Part shown: in pieces, positions 26,067 through 36,027 of the stretch
Layout of the letters: every line of letters starts with the position of its first letter
How positions within the stretch are numbered: the stretch's first letter is position 1
DNA from: Bin80 sp965207565
Lineage (GTDB): Bacteria; Bacteroidota; Rhodothermia; Rhodothermales; Bin80
Reading direction: 5' to 3'
NCBI GenBank assembly: GCA_965207565.1
Contig: CBDBMQ010000033.1
Span: 310,001 to 374,000, forward strand
DNA length: 64,000 nucleotides
Position numbers and translations under genes: made by a program
The notes under the pieces: model-generated
Databases searched by the model: none
The model's input: only the letters and a program-made list of their open reading frames with translations
Told to the model about the DNA's origin: nothing

Positions 26067-29000
26067 TTGATCCTCATTGGTCTTGGGGCATTGTCTTTGT
26101 CTGCTGTGGACCTTGTGCAGGCGCAAACGCCGAAAATCCACGCCGCCGTGCCCCCTTGGGCGTTGTTCAATTCGAATTTGCAGACTCTTGACTGGAATCT
26201 GGAGCAGACGGTCGCTGTGGATGTGAAACAGGATGCCGATGATACAGATGTCGACGATAAGCGGTTTGCGGTGGCGATTGATAACAACGATAAGAGGCCG
26301 AGGGTATGTTTGGAGGTTTCGCCGGGACATGTGAATGCAGGAGACTCAATCACCGTGAAGGCAACGGTTCAGCCGGTGCAACAAGACGATATTGAAGTTG
26401 CAATTGATTTCTCATTTATGGCCCGATTTTTTGATCCCAATGTATTTGATGATCCCGCCACGAACACGAAGTCAATCACGATCCCGGCAGGGAGTCCAGA
26501 GTCCGCCTCGTTTAAGCTCGAAATTCGCTGGAGTGGCCATAATAGGACAAGTATTCACGGATATCTATACGGAAGAACAACAGTGAATTCCTCACATCCC
26601 TACTGTCTATGCCCTTGGTTCTGGATTCATCCGCCCCCCGAAATCACGCTGTCGGCATCTCCGAACCCGGTGGAGGAAGGCGACAAGGTTATGATCACGG
26701 CATCGAATTTTAGGATACAGGCCAGTGATATCACGCTACCATTGTACTACCCCAATGCTCAGACCACGGACACGGCCGTTGATCCTGACGACTATACTTC
26801 ATTATCTTCAATCACAATCAAAGCGGGGGCTTCGGAGGGTACCGGGGAAATTCAGACCCATGAGGATGTCACAGAAGAGGACCATGAGACGTTCATGGTG
26901 GCGATTGATGGAACTCAGTTGCCGTCGGGGTTAAGGATTGGCAGCTTATCCTCGGTGAAAGTGACCATCAATGACAATGATAGAGCGGCGGTTCGTTTCG
27001 ATTCATCTACGGGCAGCGTGGACGAAGATGATGGTACGCATCATGTGGCAGTCAGCCTCAGCCCTGCACCTGGGTCGGACATCACGTTGAACTACAACAC
27101 GCTGGGCGGTTCGGCGACCGCGGGAACGGACTACACCAGTTCGGGGACCGTTTTCGTGCCCGCGAATGCAACCTCGGCGAATATCCCGGTCGTGATTATT
27201 GATGACAATCTGGACGAGGATGCCGAGACCGTCATCCTAACACTGGAAAACGGTACGGGATACAATTTGTTAACACCAACGGAATATATGCTGACGATTG
27301 AGGACAATGATACGCCGGTAGCTAATTTCGATTCATCCACGGGCAGTGTGAGCGAAGGTGGTGGGACGCACAATGTGGCAGTCAGCATCAGATCTGCACC
27401 TTGGTCAGACCTCATATTGACGTACACGATGGGTGGTACAGCGACCGTAAATACAGACTACAACATCAAAAATTCAGGAACGATTTTCCTGAACGCGAAT
27501 GCAACCTCGGTGAATATCCCGGTCGTGATTACCGATGACAATGTGGACGAGAATGACGAGACCATCATCCTGACGCTGGTAAGCGGCTGGGGATACGATC
27601 TGGGAAGTCCGAGCGAACATACGCTGACGGTCACGGACAACGATACGCCGGAGATAAGTTTTGCTTCGGTGACGAGCAGCGTAGGCGAAGATGCTGGTAC
27701 GCACCATGTGGAAGTAGCCATGAGCCCTGCGCCCGGGGCAGCCCTCACGTTGAATTACACGCTGGGAGGGACGGCAACCCGGGGCACGGACTACATCAGT
27801 TCGGGGACGGTTTCCGTGGCCGCGAATGCGACCTCGGTGAATATCCCGGTCGTGATTACCGATGACAATGTGGACGAGAATGACGAGACGGTCATCCTGA
27901 CGCTGACCAGTGGCACGGGATACACGGTGGGAAGTCCGAGCGAACATACACTGACGATCACGGACAATGATGATATGCCGGCGGCCAGTTTTTATTGGTC
28001 CAGGTTCAGTGCGTCCGAAAGCAGGGATTTTCATTATGTGCGAGTATCCATCAGCCCCATCTCTACGGTACCTCTCACTTTGACGTACAATACCGGTGGC
28101 ACGGCGACCGAAAACACGGACTACCGTATTGCCGGTTCCGGGACTCTTTCCGTGCCCGCCTACTCGGATGGGGGGTTTATCCCGGTGGACATTATTGATG
28201 ATGGTGTGGATGAGAATGACGAGACGGTCCTCCTGACGCTGGGCAGCGGTACGGGGTATACGGTGGGCAGTCCTGGCACATTTACGCTGACGATCCAGGA
28301 CGATGATACGCCGGCGGTTCGTTTCGATTCATCTACCGGCAGCGTGGATGAAGATGGTGGTCCGCACGATGTGGCACTGAGCCTCAGTCCTGTGCCTGGG
28401 TCAGACATCACATTGAACTACACGCTGGGCGGTACGGCGACCGAAGACGCGGACTATAGCATTACCGGTTCCGGGACGGTTTCCGTGGCTGCTGGTTCGG
28501 CCTCGGTGAATATTCCGGTCGTGATTACTGACGACGATGTGGATGAGAATGACGAGACGGTCACACTGACGCTGACCAGCGGTACGGGATACACGATGGG
28601 AAGTCCGAGCGAATACACGCTGACGATCACGGACAATGATACGCGGACGGTTGATTTTACTTCGGCGACGGGCAGCGTGGGCGAAGATGGTGGTCTGCAT
28701 CATGTGGCCGTTGCGATCAGTTCTGCGCCTTCGGTACCTTTCACGTTGAACTACACGCTGGGCGGTACGGCAACTGAAGACGCAGACTACACCAGTTCAG
28801 GGACGGTTCCTGTAACCGCTGGTTTGACCTCGGTGAATATCCCGGTCGAGATTATCGATGACGATGTGGACGATGATGCCGAGACGATCATCCTGACGCT
28901 GGCAAGCGGCACGGGATACACGGTGGGAAGTGTGAACGTACACACGCTGACGATTATGGACAATGATGGTATGCCGCAGGTGAACTTTGCTTCGGCGGCA

Positions 29001-32000
29001 GGCAGCGTGGGCGAAGATGGTGGTACGCGCGATGTGGAAGTCAGCCTCAGTCCTGCACCTGGGGCAGCCATCACATTGAGCTATACTCTGGGCGGTACGG
29101 CGACCGAAACCGCAGACTACAGCATTACCGGCTCCGGGATGATCTCCGTGGCCGCGAATGCGTCCTCGGCGAAGATCCCGGTCGTGATTACCGATGACAA
29201 TGTGGATGATGATGCCGAGACGATCATCCTGACGCTGACCAGCGGTACGGGGTACAGGGTGGGAAGTGCGAATGTGCATACGCTGACAATCACGGACAAT
29301 GATACGCCGCAGGTGAATTTTGCCTCGGCGGCAGGCAGCGTGGGTGAAGATGGTGGTACGCGCGATGTGGAAGTCAGCCTCAGTCCTGCACCTGGGGCAG
29401 CCCTCACATTGAGCTATACGTTGGGCGGTACGGCGACCGAAACCGCAGACTACAGCATTACTGGCTCCGGGACGATCTCCGTGTCCGCTGGTGCAACCTC
29501 GGTGAATATTCCGATTGTGATTACCGATGACACCGAGGAGGAGCCTGACGATACGGTTATCCTGACGCTGACCGGCGGCACGGAGTACACGGTGGGAAGT
29601 GTGAACGTGCATACGCTGACGATCACGGACAATGATGCGCCGACGGTCCATTTTGCTTCATCTTCGTCCAGGGCGCCTGAAAACAAGGGGACGCACCATG
29701 TGGCCGTCAGGATCAATCCTGCGCCCGCGGTACCGTTCACGTTGAGTTACGGCACGGGCGGTACGGCAACCCGGAACACGGACTACACCAGTTCCGGGAC
29801 GATCTCCGTGGCCACTGGTCGGACCTCGGTGAATATTCCGATCGGGATTACCGATGACACCGAGAACGAGTCGAACGAGACCATCAGGCTGACGCTGGCC
29901 AGCGGCACGGGATACACGGTGGGAAGCCCGAAAACACATACGCTGACGATTGTAGATGACGATGATGCTCCGGACATTCCGGTGACGGTGAGTTTGTCGG
30001 CATCTCCCAACCCGGTGGAGGAGGGCGCGTCGGTCACCATCACGGCAACGCTGTCGAAACCATTGCCGGATGCGGTGACGATTGAGTTGCGGGATACGCC
30101 CGGCGAGCCGCCGACGGAGCCGGGTGATTATGGCCCTCTTCCAAGTATCACGATCGCCGGGGGAGCCCGGACCGGGTCGGGGACGCTTGACATCAAAGAT
30201 GACCATGTTTCGGAGGGGGATGAGCGGTTCACGGTCGCTATTGATGCATTGCCTTCGGGGGTGGAGCGTGGCAGTCCTTCCTCGGTGGAGATCATGATTG
30301 CAGACAATGACCCACCACCTCCGGTGGAAGTGACGCTGTCCGCATCTCCGAATCCGGTGGACGAAGGCAAGTCGGTGACGATCACGGCAACGCTGACGGG
30401 CATGCTGGAAATCGATGTAGAGGTTCCATTGGTGTATAACGATGAGACGGGTCATCCACCGGAGCCTGGCGATTACAGTCCGCTTCCGGGTATACCGATT
30501 TCCAGTGGTGAGACGCAGGGATCAAGGCAGATCCATACATCCGAGGATGCAGACATGGACGATGAGACCTTTATCGTCGCATTGGGGGATCTCCCTCCGG
30601 CGCTTCTGGTACCGGGCAGAGAGTCTTCCCAGTTCGTGACCATCCGGGATATTACGTCGCCGGCAGTGGTGGTTCTGTCGGCATCTCCCAATCCCGTGGA
30701 TGAGGGGAATGGTGTCACGGTGACGGCAACGATGTCCGAGGCGCCGGACACTGATGTAGTGATTCCATTGACATTGACGGGTGGCACCGCGAATGCCCAG
30801 GATTACCAGGCATCGATTCCTGTTCAGGCAGAGATTGCAGCTGGAAAGACGAGCGGGACCTATGTGGTCTCGGCGGTTCAGGATGATGTCGCAGAGACAG
30901 ACGAGACCTTCACGGTGGCGCTTGGAACCCTACCCTCCGGACTAGTCGCGGGGGATTCGCGAGAGATTGAGATAACGATCACCGACGACGATGAGGCAGG
31001 GATGAACGCTCCCCAATCTGTATCGGTCTGGGAGGGGGGAGAGACCTCGTTCGGGATCTCGTTGACTTCGGAGCCATTGGATGAGGTCGTGGTGACAATG
31101 ACCTGGCCTTCGGGAACCGACTTGGCCCTGATTCCGATCACTCGAATCTTTACTCGAGAAAACTGGAATGAGACGCAGCAGGTGAGCTTGCGCGCTGCGA
31201 ACGACATGGATTTGATGGATGATCAGGTAGAGGTCACCTTGACAGCAAGTGGTAGTGTCGACTACACCGGGATCTCCAAAACAATATCGGTAACCATCAC
31301 GGATAACGATACGCCGGGGATCGTGGCCCCGGTATCGGTGACCATGGCGGAGGGAAGCCAGAGGACGTTGGCAGTTGCACTTGCACAGATGCCATCTGGC
31401 CTGGTGACGATGACCATCACCGGACATTCGGGGACCGATCTGGTATTGGACAAAGCATCTCTTACCTTTACCACTTCAAGCTGGAGCACGGCGCAGACGG
31501 TGATGGTGACGGCAGGGCAGGATGATGATTTTGCAAACGATACGGAAACATTGACGCTCACAGCATCTGGAGGCGGCTACGCCGGGGTGACGACCGATAT
31601 CACAGTGACGATCACGGACAACGATGCGGCGGGGCTCGTGGCCCCGGAGACAGTGCAGATGGAAGAAGGAGGGACGCGCCCGCTGATGGTTCGTCTATCC
31701 GCATCACCAGCGGGCCCCGTGACGCTGACTTTCACCGGGCACGCGGGAACAGACTTAATATTGGACCAACCCTCGCTCACGTTTACGGCCGCAGACTGGA
31801 ACACATCCAAGGCCGTGACCTTAACGGCAGCAGAGGACGACGAGGATTATGCAGACGAAACGGTCGGCTTAAAGGTTACAGCATCGGGCGGGGGCTATGA
31901 CGGGGTGACGGCAGATATCACGGTGACGATCATGGACAACGATGAGCGGCCGGGGCCGCTTACGATCACCCTCTACGATGAACAGGCATTGGAACATGCA

Positions 32001-33869
32001 GAGGCAATCCAACTGCCCATCGAACTCAGTCGTCCTGTGGATCAGGTGGTGACCGTGCAATATGCAAGCACGGACGGCACGGCAGAGGCGGGCCTGGACT
32101 ATATGACCTCGCGGGGGATTGTAATCTTTGATCCAGGTGCAACCCGGGGCGTGATTGAGCTTGAGGTGACCGATGATGAACTCCCGGAAGAGAATGAGAC
32201 GTTTATGGTGACCCTGTCAAAGCCTCGCAATGCCATCATTGCACGTGAAACGGGGACAGGTACAATCCTGGATGATGATGGTGCGAGTGCGATTCTTCGG
32301 GTGGAGGATGCGCTGGTGCTGGAAGAAGAGGGCATGGTCCGGTTCCGGGTCATGCTGTCGCATCCGCAGCGTCAGATGATCTCGGCAGCATACCGGACGC
32401 GCGATGGGACCGCCAAGGCAGGCGAAGACTATGAAGCCTCCTCGGGGGTGGTCACGCTGGCACCGGGAACGGTGGAAGCAATGATAGCGGTGCCACTCTT
32501 GAAGGACGGGCTGGATTGGCGCGAGGAGACGTTCACGGTGCATCTGGAGTCGTCGAAGCATGCAGAGATTGCGAAGGCGGTGGGGGTGGCGACGATCCAG
32601 GAGTCGACCACGGTGAGCGAAGAGGTACTGGAGGCGTATGCGGCGCGGTTTGTACGGACGTCGGGGGTGCAGGTGGTGGAGGCATTGGGAGAGCGGTTCC
32701 GCTCCGGGGCGGATGGTGCAGCGTGCGGGGCGGCCGACCGCGCAGAGATGGCCCGGCTCTGGTACTCGGCCTCCTCGTGGGATCCATCCCTGGGCGAGCT
32801 CTTGGCGGGTTGCCGCATGTCTGCGACCTCGTACAGTGGGTCGTTCAGCGTCTGGGGACGGGGAGCATTCCGCCAGTTCAATGGTCGGGATGACGATGCG
32901 TTGACACTCCGTGGAGAGGTGACCACGGGGATGCTGGGGGCGGACTATCGCTGGCGGGGAGGTTGGCTGGCCGGACTACTTCTGGCCCACAGTCAGGGAG
33001 AGGGATCGTTTGAGGTCGTGCAGCAGTCTGGAGAGATCACCGCAGGGTTGACAGGCGTCTATCCGTATGTGTCGTATGCGCGTGCAGGCTGGGATGTATG
33101 GTTGAGTGCAGGCGCGGGTCGCGGGCAGGCAGAGGTACTGGAGCTGAAAGGAGATCTGGTGTCCAGGTTTGGGGCGATGGGGGTTCGAGGGAAATTGGTG
33201 TCAAGTGGCACGATTGGACTGAACTACCATGGAGATGTTCTGGTGACGGATGCAGAGATAAAGGATCATGAGGTGACGGCAGAGGTGTACCGGGTTCGGG
33301 CAGGTGTGGAAGCGAATGTAAAGATCAGCGATGGACTTCGTCCATTTGTGGAGGCGAATGTGCGGAGCGATGGTGGGAGTGCGGAGACCGGGGTGGGGTT
33401 GGAGTTTGGCGGGGGAATCCGGGTTGCCTATCCGGCATGGCGCCTGCAGGCGGATCTGCGGACGCAGGGGCTGGTGATGCACACGGCGGACGGGTTCACC
33501 GAGTGGGGGATCTCGGGATCCGTGCAGGTGGGCAGTCGATCAGAGGGGTTGATGATGCGTGTGCGTCCATCGTGGGGACGGGGTCAGGGGATGTCGATGT
33601 ACGGTCAGCAGACGATCCTGGATGCGGTGCCGCTCGGGGCAGACGCGCAGCGGACCGAGTTGGAGTTGGGATACGGCGTTCCGTGGAAAGATGGCACTGC
33701 TCGGTCCGTCATGGGGGTAACTCAGTTGCATCAGGGAGTGATGTACCGGTTGGGTGGAGAACTCCATCCATCGGAATGGTTGACGTTCTCGGTCTTTGGT
33801 CTGGCACATGGACGTGCAACTGTACTGGGAGACCTCGGAGTCAATGTGCGGGGATCGCTCCGGTATTAG
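26067..33869 (+). CDS. Giant Calx-beta-repeat autotransporter-like adhesin, copy B
   Basis: An uninterrupted frame of 2600 codons. The order is: remnant signal segment (LSLSAVDLVQAQ); N-terminal domain (~20-190); about 18 beta-sandwich repeats (~190-2240) of Calx-beta/Ig type with Asp-rich ends (TLTITDNDTP) that should bind Ca2+; and a C-terminal ~300-residue outer-membrane barrel (SGSFSVWGRGAFRQFNGRDD..., ending NVRGSLRY). It is probably a Ca2+-stiffened surface fibre exported through its own barrel. The codon matching the ATG of copy A is AAG, and no other ATG, GTG or in-frame start lies upstream. The first usable codon is TTG 26067, which removes the positively charged start of the signal peptide. 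Expression may therefore be weak or absent unless repaired from copy A. Confidence 0.85.
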   Translation: MILIGLGALSLSAVDLVQAQTPKIHAAVPPWALFNSNLQTLDWNLEQTVAVDVKQDADDTDVDDKRFAVAIDNNDKRPRVCLEVSPGHVNAGDSITVKATVQPVQQDDIEVAIDFSFMARFFDPNVFDDPATNTKSITIPAGSPESASFKLEIRWSGHNRTSIHGYLYGRTTVNSSHPYCLCPWFWIHPPPEITLSASPNPVEEGDKVMITASNFRIQASDITLPLYYPNAQTTDTAVDPDDYTSLSSITIKAGASEGTGEIQTHEDVTEEDHETFMVAIDGTQLPSGLRIGSLSSVKVTINDNDRAAVRFDSSTGSVDEDDGTHHVAVSLSPAPGSDITLNYNTLGGSATAGTDYTSSGTVFVPANATSANIPVVIIDDNLDEDAETVILTLENGTGYNLLTPTEYMLTIEDNDTPVANFDSSTGSVSEGGGTHNVAVSIRSAPWSDLILTYTMGGTATVNTDYNIKNSGTIFLNANATSVNIPVVITDDNVDENDETIILTLVSGWGYDLGSPSEHTLTVTDNDTPEISFASVTSSVGEDAGTHHVEVAMSPAPGAALTLNYTLGGTATRGTDYISSGTVSVAANATSVNIPVVITDDNVDENDETVILTLTSGTGYTVGSPSEHTLTITDNDDMPAASFYWSRFSASESRDFHYVRVSISPISTVPLTLTYNTGGTATENTDYRIAGSGTLSVPAYSDGGFIPVDIIDDGVDENDETVLLTLGSGTGYTVGSPGTFTLTIQDDDTPAVRFDSSTGSVDEDGGPHDVALSLSPVPGSDITLNYTLGGTATEDADYSITGSGTVSVAAGSASVNIPVVITDDDVDENDETVTLTLTSGTGYTMGSPSEYTLTITDNDTRTVDFTSATGSVGEDGGLHHVAVAISSAPSVPFTLNYTLGGTATEDADYTSSGTVPVTAGLTSVNIPVEIIDDDVDDDAETIILTLASGTGYTVGSVNVHTLTIMDNDGMPQVNFASAAGSVGEDGGTRDVEVSLSPAPGAAITLSYTLGGTATETADYSITGSGMISVAANASSAKIPVVITDDNVDDDAETIILTLTSGTGYRVGSANVHTLTITDNDTPQVNFASAAGSVGEDGGTRDVEVSLSPAPGAALTLSYTLGGTATETADYSITGSGTISVSAGATSVNIPIVITDDTEEEPDDTVILTLTGGTEYTVGSVNVHTLTITDNDAPTVHFASSSSRAPENKGTHHVAVRINPAPAVPFTLSYGTGGTATRNTDYTSSGTISVATGRTSVNIPIGITDDTENESNETIRLTLASGTGYTVGSPKTHTLTIVDDDDAPDIPVTVSLSASPNPVEEGASVTITATLSKPLPDAVTIELRDTPGEPPTEPGDYGPLPSITIAGGARTGSGTLDIKDDHVSEGDERFTVAIDALPSGVERGSPSSVEIMIADNDPPPPVEVTLSASPNPVDEGKSVTITATLTGMLEIDVEVPLVYNDETGHPPEPGDYSPLPGIPISSGETQGSRQIHTSEDADMDDETFIVALGDLPPALLVPGRESSQFVTIRDITSPAVVVLSASPNPVDEGNGVTVTATMSEAPDTDVVIPLTLTGGTANAQDYQASIPVQAEIAAGKTSGTYVVSAVQDDVAETDETFTVALGTLPSGLVAGDSREIEITITDDDEAGMNAPQSVSVWEGGETSFGISLTSEPLDEVVVTMTWPSGTDLALIPITRIFTRENWNETQQVSLRAANDMDLMDDQVEVTLTASGSVDYTGISKTISVTITDNDTPGIVAPVSVTMAEGSQRTLAVALAQMPSGLVTMTITGHSGTDLVLDKASLTFTTSSWSTAQTVMVTAGQDDDFANDTETLTLTASGGGYAGVTTDITVTITDNDAAGLVAPETVQMEEGGTRPLMVRLSASPAGPVTLTFTGHAGTDLILDQPSLTFTAADWNTSKAVTLTAAEDDEDYADETVGLKVTASGGGYDGVTADITVTIMDNDERPGPLTITLYDEQALEHAEAIQLPIELSRPVDQVVTVQYASTDGTAEAGLDYMTSRGIVIFDPGATRGVIELEVTDDELPEENETFMVTLSKPRNAIIARETGTGTILDDDGASAILRVEDALVLEEEGMVRFRVMLSHPQRQMISAAYRTRDGTAKAGEDYEASSGVVTLAPGTVEAMIAVPLLKDGLDWREETFTVHLESSKHAEIAKAVGVATIQESTTVSEEVLEAYAARFVRTSGVQVVEALGERFRSGADGAACGAADRAEMARLWYSASSWDPSLGELLAGCRMSATSYSGSFSVWGRGAFRQFNGRDDDALTLRGEVTTGMLGADYRWRGGWLAGLLLAHSQGEGSFEVVQQSGEITAGLTGVYPYVSYARAGWDVWLSAGAGRGQAEVLELKGDLVSRFGAMGVRGKLVSSGTIGLNYHGDVLVTDAEIKDHEVTAEVYRVRAGVEANVKISDGLRPFVEANVRSDGGSAETGVGLEFGGGIRVAYPAWRLQADLRTQGLVMHTADGFTEWGISGSVQVGSRSEGLMMRVRPSWGRGQGMSMYGQQTILDAVPLGADAQRTELELGYGVPWKDGTARSVMGVTQLHQGVMYRLGGELHPSEWLTFSVFGLAHGRATVLGDLGVNVRGSLRY

Positions 33870-34184
33870 GTGACTCGAAAGAAGTACAACCGCGGAATAC
33901 CGCAATCAACAGGTACTACTGCATAGAGGCTCTCCAAAAAATATAGCACCATGGAGGCTCTAGCGAATAGATTCAGTGTGGATGTCTTTGTTTATTTTGG
34001 ATCTGTTTTTGGCACAGATCAATTTTTCCATCCACAATGAATGTACGTATTCAAGATATCAATTGATTGTTAGGGATTCGGTCTCCGTCGGAGGTCTAAG
34101 AGATCAAGCAAGATGATGCAGCGCAGGAAATCATGGGGCCTGATCTCCAGCAACAGGATCCAACTGATTCAGTAAAACCCACCG

Positions 34185-34443
34185 CTATCTTACGTTCTCA
34201 TCCGTCTTCCGTGCGATGGTCGTAACCCATTCTCCGAAATAGTCGGAGACAGGTGATCTCTGATGCATCACTCCCCTGAATCTCGGCCCATGCAATTCGA
34301 CGGAAGTGCTAGGTTCATAAAGCGGGTTCCTGGTTGTGGAAGGTCAAGATGACTGGTTGTTCGTTGAACACTTTGTAGACGATATTGCATGTCCCATCAA
34401 ATTCCGGTGTGAATTGAGACGGGAACGTTGAGAACTGGCCAAG
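34185..34443 (-). pseudogene. Unrecognised gene remnant
   Basis: On the minus strand two protein-like stretches adjoin through one frameshift near 34320. They are NLGQFSTFPSQFTPEFDG... to NIVYKVFNEQPVILTFHNQE, then LYEPSTSVELHGPRF... to VSDYFGEWVTTIARKTDENV and a stop at 34187. No start codon is present and no family is recognised. The rest of the 586-base gap (33870-34455) holds the duplicated adhesin tail up to 33991 and then nothing I can identify. Confidence 0.3.
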
Positions 34444-34455
34444 ATTTTACGACTG

Positions 34456-35217
34456 ATGCGCTATTACCCACCCGTGGGAGAAAATGAATTAAAGGAAGCA
34501 GAAGTGGCGACCATGTTCGATGCAATTGCGCAGCGATACGACAAACTGAATCGTGTGCTCAGCTTTGGTTTGGATCGCGTATGGCGCACTGCGGCGATCC
34601 GGCGACTGGGCAATCAGTTCGGGAAGCGAGTTATTGATGTCGCTACCGGGACAGGCGATGTGGCGTTCGCAATGCTTGAACTGAAACCGGAAGAAATTAT
34701 GGGAGTGGATATTTCGGATGAAATGTTGCAGATAGCACGACAAAAATCATCCCGGTACGATGGAGAAAGCATTTACTTTGTCAAAGCCTCGGCGGAACAG
34801 CTCCCATTTGAGAGCAATAGCTTTAATGGGGCCATCGTGGCGTTCGGGGTGCGCAATTTTGCCAACCTGGATGCAGGCTTGCGGTCCATAAAGCGCGTCC
34901 TGAAACCCCAGGCACCGCTGGTCGTGCTTGAGTTTAGTCAGCCGAAGAGTCGACTCATCCAGATGTTCTACAGAATGTATTCCAGGTGGATACTTCCAAG
35001 GATCGGGCGGGTACTTTCCGGGGTTACCGGGCCCTACACGTATTTGCCGGATTCAATTGAGGTTTTTCCGAGTGGACAAAGCTTTTTGGCGCGGCTACAG
35101 CAGTGCGGGTTTGAGCGAACACGGGCGGAGCCGCTCACGTTTGGGATCGTGTCTCTCTACACAGGCTATGCTACCGAAGACCATCATGATGAGACCGGCG
35201 GAATCGAACGAACCTGA
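34456..35217 (+). CDS. menG: Demethylmenaquinone methyltransferase
   Basis: A 253-residue class I SAM methyltransferase of the UbiE/MenG family; it makes the last C-methylation of menaquinone. The motifs are all present: AQRYDKLNRVLSFGLDRVWR near the start, SAM motif VIDVATGTGDVA (~58-69), GVDISDEML, QLPFESNSFNGAIVAFGVRN (~115-134), VVLEFSQPK and the C-terminal GIVSLYTGYAT. Menaquinone rather than ubiquinone is expected in this phylum. The 3' end overlaps the convergent HATPase gene by 47 bases, and the last ~12 residues are an unusual tail. It is the only quinone gene in the window. Confidence 0.93.
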   Translation: MRYYPPVGENELKEAEVATMFDAIAQRYDKLNRVLSFGLDRVWRTAAIRRLGNQFGKRVIDVATGTGDVAFAMLELKPEEIMGVDISDEMLQIARQKSSRYDGESIYFVKASAEQLPFESNSFNGAIVAFGVRNFANLDAGLRSIKRVLKPQAPLVVLEFSQPKSRLIQMFYRMYSRWILPRIGRVLSGVTGPYTYLPDSIEVFPSGQSFLARLQQCGFERTRAEPLTFGIVSLYTGYATEDHHDETGGIERT

Positions 35218-35617
35218 TTTCATTGGTGCCTCCACGATTAAGATATTCCACCTCGTCCATCAGGCGGCGGATGATATCTACGCCGAGCCCCCCAGATTTA
35301 CGTTTGCGGGATAATTCCATTACATTGGGTCGCCGGTAGGCTGCTCGATCAAAAGGACGCCCACGGTCACGGATCTGTACGACCACCCGTGTTGATTCAA
35401 TGGTCATGACAAGGTGCACTTCCTCGTCTGGATTGCCTTGATAGGCATGCTCAATCACGTTGGCACAGGCTTCGTCAATAGCCAGACGCAACGCCTCAAT
35501 GTGTGTCTCACCTACGTTTGCCTGACGTGCATGCTTCACGACAAAATTCCGCACCTGCGCCAGTTGCCGTGTTTCACTGGGTACAACGAGTGTATGAGTA
35601 ACGGACGCACGACCCAT
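35171..35617 (-). CDS. RsbW/SpoIIAB-like anti-sigma factor kinase
   Basis: A 148-residue GHKL ATPase. The N-box is DEACANVIEHAYQG (~48-61), the G1 box is IRDRGRPFD (~82-90) and the G2 box is GGLGVDIIRRLMDEVEY (~108-124). In partner switching it binds a sigma factor or phosphorylates the STAS antagonist. It starts two bases after the STAS gene stop and is last in an operon phosphatase-STAS-kinase, an RsbU-RsbV-RsbW order. No sigma-factor gene is adjacent, so the output is unknown. Confidence 0.88.
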   Translation of the reverse strand: MGRASVTHTLVVPSETRQLAQVRNFVVKHARQANVGETHIEALRLAIDEACANVIEHAYQGNPDEEVHLVMTIESTRVVVQIRDRGRPFDRAAYRRPNVMELSRKRKSGGLGVDIIRRLMDEVEYLNRGGTNEIRFVRFRRSHHDGLR

Positions 35618-35619
35618 GG

Positions 35620-35997
35620 CTAGTCCCCCTGTACCGGTTGAATCCCCTGCTTAAAGAGGGACAGGGCCTCTTCTTCTGTTTCGACAATATGATAGATCTT
35701 GGGGAATCCCAGAAGATCGAATACATCGAAAATTTTCGATTTCAGGGCGCATATTTTGATGTCTCCGCCCATGGTGCGGATTTCTTCAATAAATGCCATA
35801 AATACGCCGAGCCCTGCACTGGAGATGTAGTCAAGGTCACTCCCATTCACGATGAGGTTCGACTTTCCTTCATCCCGACATTTTTTAATGGCAGACTCCA
35901 GTTCGGGGGCTGTATGGGCATCCAGTTCTCCACATACGGCCAATATGGTGGCAGTATCAGTATCCTGGAATGCAACAGAAAAATTACTCATAGGCAA
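35620..35997 (-). CDS. STAS-domain anti-sigma factor antagonist (RsbV/SpoIIAA-like)
   Basis: A 125-residue single STAS domain. GELDAHTAPELESAI marks the first helix and DLDYISSAGLGVFMAFI (~55-71) carries the conserved Ser that is phosphorylated by the partner kinase. ATG 35997 or 35991 could start it. It is located between the SpoIIE phosphatase (30 bases upstream) and the kinase (2 bases downstream), so the three form one switch: dephosphorylated STAS sequesters the kinase. Confidence 0.9.
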   Translation of the reverse strand: MPMSNFSVAFQDTDTATILAVCGELDAHTAPELESAIKKCRDEGKSNLIVNGSDLDYISSAGLGVFMAFIEEIRTMGGDIKICALKSKIFDVFDLLGFPKIYHIVETEEEALSLFKQGIQPVQGD

Positions 35998-36027
35998 TTG
36001 CGGTCAATGATAGGTAATGGTCTTAAG

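Larger units (their letters stand above)
25124..33991 (+). repeat. Tandem duplication, unit B
   Basis: The second unit of the direct duplication (see unit A at 14518-24889). It lacks the IS630 element and the extra repeat module. The final tail beyond the adhesin stop (33870-33991) matches the tail of copy A. Confidence 0.8.

Noticed and set aside
16582..33869. CRISPR-like or satellite interpretation of the regular ~320-base repeats
   Set aside because: The periodicity is that of ~107-residue protein domains in a continuous frame with diverged units, not short identical repeats with spacers.
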